Part shown: positions 62,714 to 64,000 of the stretch, one piece after another
Numbering within the stretch: the first letter of the stretch is position 1
Layout: each line of letters begins with the position of its first letter
Assembly (NCBI GenBank): GCA_963999645.1
Contig: CAXEUY010000004.1
Coordinates: forward strand, 67,771-131,770
Source: MedAcidi-G1 sp002294285
Lineage (GTDB): Bacteria > Actinomycetota > Acidimicrobiia > Acidimicrobiales > MedAcidi-G1
Reading direction: 5' to 3'
Length of the DNA stretch: 64,000 nucleotides
Made by a program: the position numbers and the translations under genes
The notes under the pieces: model-generated
Seen by the model: the letters and a program-made list of their open reading frames with translations, nothing else
Database searches by the model: none
What the model was told of the DNA's origin: nothing

Positions 62714-64000
62714 ATGGTTGTGATGACTGAAACCAGAAATGAAAAACCTTTAGCAAAGATTGCTGTATCCATGATCGCTCTATTTTTGCTAGTTTCCTGG
62801 TTTCCCGCATTTGGAATCCCCCTCGGAGACTCGCATGAAGGACGAGTTTTAGGCCAGTTTTCCCTACACATGAAAAACTTTTGGAGCATGGGAGTCATAG
62901 ATTCCTCTTTTGGTGCTTCATGGGAACCCTTTTCCGACACTCCTTACACGCACCATCCACCCATCTTGACTTTCTTGCACATAGTTTTCTCGGCCATTTT
63001 CGGTGAAGGGCTTAAACAAATAAAACTAATCAGCTACTTAGCTGGAGTTCTAACGATTCCCGCCATATTTGCAATGGGAAAAAATCTTGCGATCAGCCCT
63101 AAAGCCGTAGCAATTTCGATTCTGATATTAACTACAACCCCCTGGTGGTGGGTCTATGGGAGGTTAGGACTCGGATTCTTGCCAAATGTTTTAATGATCG
63201 GAACTATCTGGGCAGCAGCGAAAAACCCTTCAAAGCGAAAAACAACTCTTGCAGCTTTATCTACATTTCTTGCTGTTGCGGCATCCTGGCACGGAGTTTT
63301 CCTAATGCCGTTTCTATGGTTTCAGACTTGGCGCAGAAGAAAATTTGACCAATTGACTCTCTCCTTGCTAGCTGCAGGTGCTCTAGGAGGGTTATTAATC
63401 CTTCTCTGGGTGTCTCAAGGAGGCGGATTTGGTGAACTAGGAGACCACATAGGCGAAAGAGTCGAAAGAGACTGGACATGGAGCCAATTCATCCAAAGAC
63501 AGTGGGATTTCGCCAAAACCCTTTTACCTCTCTGGTATGTGATTCTCGCTATACCGGCACTGTTAGCAGGATTAATTGACTCCAGAACACGCTTTCTGAC
63601 CACTTCTCTAATAGCCATGGTTTTGGTCTTCGCTGTAGTACCTTCAAACGGAGCATGGATCCACGACTATTGGAACTTCCCTATTCTCCTTGCTCTTTTT
63701 CCAGGTTTCGCGGTGATGAGTGAATGGTTGGTCGGTTTTTTGCAGGAAAAAATTGCGTCTGAAAAAACTAAAAAAAGCACTTCAATCAAACTAGGTTCAT
63801 TTACGTTGCTAGCCGTAATTCTTATTTTTGTTTTACAACCTGCAGATTTACACAAAACTTACTTTGATAAAGGATCCGACGCCGGTGAACTCATAGCTTC
63901 GATAGAACTGTCAAGCGAACAAAAAACTGCATGGCATCTACCCCAGGTGCCATGGCCGACGTGGGTATCAAATAAGTGGAATGTTACGACCACAAGTCTC
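62714..64000 (+). CDS. GT-C (PMT/GT39-like) membrane glycosyltransferase, cut by window edge
   Basis: An open frame of about 429 codons from ATG 62714 (the in-frame ATG at 62723 is an alternative, and gives MTETRNEKPLAK as the start) runs without a stop to the last base. It has many hydrophobic helices and a first extracytoplasmic loop with GDSHEGRVLGQFSLHM, then YTHHPPILTFLHIVFS, the pattern of PMT/ArnT-type enzymes that transfer sugars from lipid-phosphate donors outside the membrane; the acidic pair in the DSHE loop is in the catalytic place. Its true end lies beyond 64000. Confidence 0.8.
   Translation, partial: MVVMTETRNEKPLAKIAVSMIALFLLVSWFPAFGIPLGDSHEGRVLGQFSLHMKNFWSMGVIDSSFGASWEPFSDTPYTHHPPILTFLHIVFSAIFGEGLKQIKLISYLAGVLTIPAIFAMGKNLAISPKAVAISILILTTTPWWWVYGRLGLGFLPNVLMIGTIWAAAKNPSKRKTTLAALSTFLAVAASWHGVFLMPFLWFQTWRRRKFDQLTLSLLAAGALGGLLILLWVSQGGGFGELGDHIGERVERDWTWSQFIQRQWDFAKTLLPLWYVILAIPALLAGLIDSRTRFLTTSLIAMVLVFAVVPSNGAWIHDYWNFPILLALFPGFAVMSEWLVGFLQEKIASEKTKKSTSIKLGSFTLLAVILIFVLQPADLHKTYFDKGSDAGELIASIELSSEQKTAWHLPQVPWPTWVSNKWNVTTTSL

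Noticed and set aside
1..64000. tRNA or rRNA genes, insertion sequences, attachment sites, CRISPR arrays, prophage genes
   Set aside because: No cloverleaf-sized gaps, transposase motifs, integrase, spaced direct repeats or phage gene runs were seen; intergenic space is too small for most of these.

Overview
The window looks like a contiguous piece of a chromosome from a free-living, probably aquatic actinobacterium. The actinobacterial signs are a WhiB-family Fe-S regulator, a MoeZ-like rhodanese/ThiF protein, mycobacterial-type steroid side genes (ipdA/ipdB/ipdC plus a pair of acyl-CoA dehydrogenases), an MPT53-like exported thioredoxin, and Thr-rich linkers in exported proteins. Base composition is low-to-moderate GC, intergenic gaps are very short, and many starts overlap the preceding stop (ATGA). 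A marine member of the Acidimicrobiia would fit, but this is an inference without a 16S or marker-gene check. No rRNA, tRNA, insertion sequence, prophage or CRISPR array was seen, and no gene-free stretch exceeds about 300 bases.

Layout. 1-10.3 kb: acyl-CoA and redox metabolism (thiolase start, O-methyltransferase, aldehyde dehydrogenase, a peroxiredoxin with an in-frame UGA at its catalytic cysteine, CaiB-type CoA-transferase, MaoC-type hydratase), whiB, a CtpE-like P-type ATPase, Nudix, SnoaL-like and epimerase genes. 10.3-19.5 kb: a CoA-thioester catabolic block. SDR reductases and a metallo-beta-lactamase-fold hydrolase flank the run ipdA-ipdB-ipdC-fadE-fadE-thioesterase, which resembles the steroid C/D-ring (HIP-CoA) degradation genes of mycobacteria and rhodococci. 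19.5-26.5 kb: low-molecular-weight phosphatase, AzlCD branched-chain amino acid exporter, HlyIII/PAQR protein, zinc alcohol dehydrogenase, small lipoprotein, aminotransferase, S9 peptidase.

26.5-30.3 kb: leuACD, preceded by a short leader peptide with four consecutive leucine codons, a 9-bp hairpin and a rho-independent terminator, i.e. a transcription attenuator. 30.3-33.1 kb: a beta-propeller lipoprotein and, on the other strand, a thioredoxin-fold lipoprotein whose CxxC first cysteine is encoded by UGA. 33.2-41.1 kb: lipoamide metabolism (lpdA and a single-ORF LipB-LipA fusion), a membrane protein, cobalamin adenosyltransferase, leucyl aminopeptidase, Sir2 deacylase and a rhodanese-ThiF sulfur-transfer protein.

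41.1-64 kb: a surface polysaccharide locus. It holds UDP-sugar dehydrogenase, a flippase-like protein, a LysM4-SpoIID secreted protein, rmlA-C-B-D for dTDP-L-rhamnose, a large membrane protein, a methyltransferase with a kinase-like C-terminal region, two separate ABC-2 polysaccharide export pairs, a polyprenyl-phosphate sugar transferase, a GT2 glycosyltransferase, a UDP-GlcNAc 2-epimerase homologue, an LPG-synthase-like membrane protein, a polysaccharide pyruvyl transferase and a GT-C membrane transferase cut by the window edge.

The strongest unusual signals are the two UGA (putative selenocysteine) codons sitting exactly at redox-active cysteine positions of two unrelated thiol-redox proteins. 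They imply that this organism decodes UGA as selenocysteine. UGA is still an ordinary stop in many neighbouring genes, which argues against a global reassignment.
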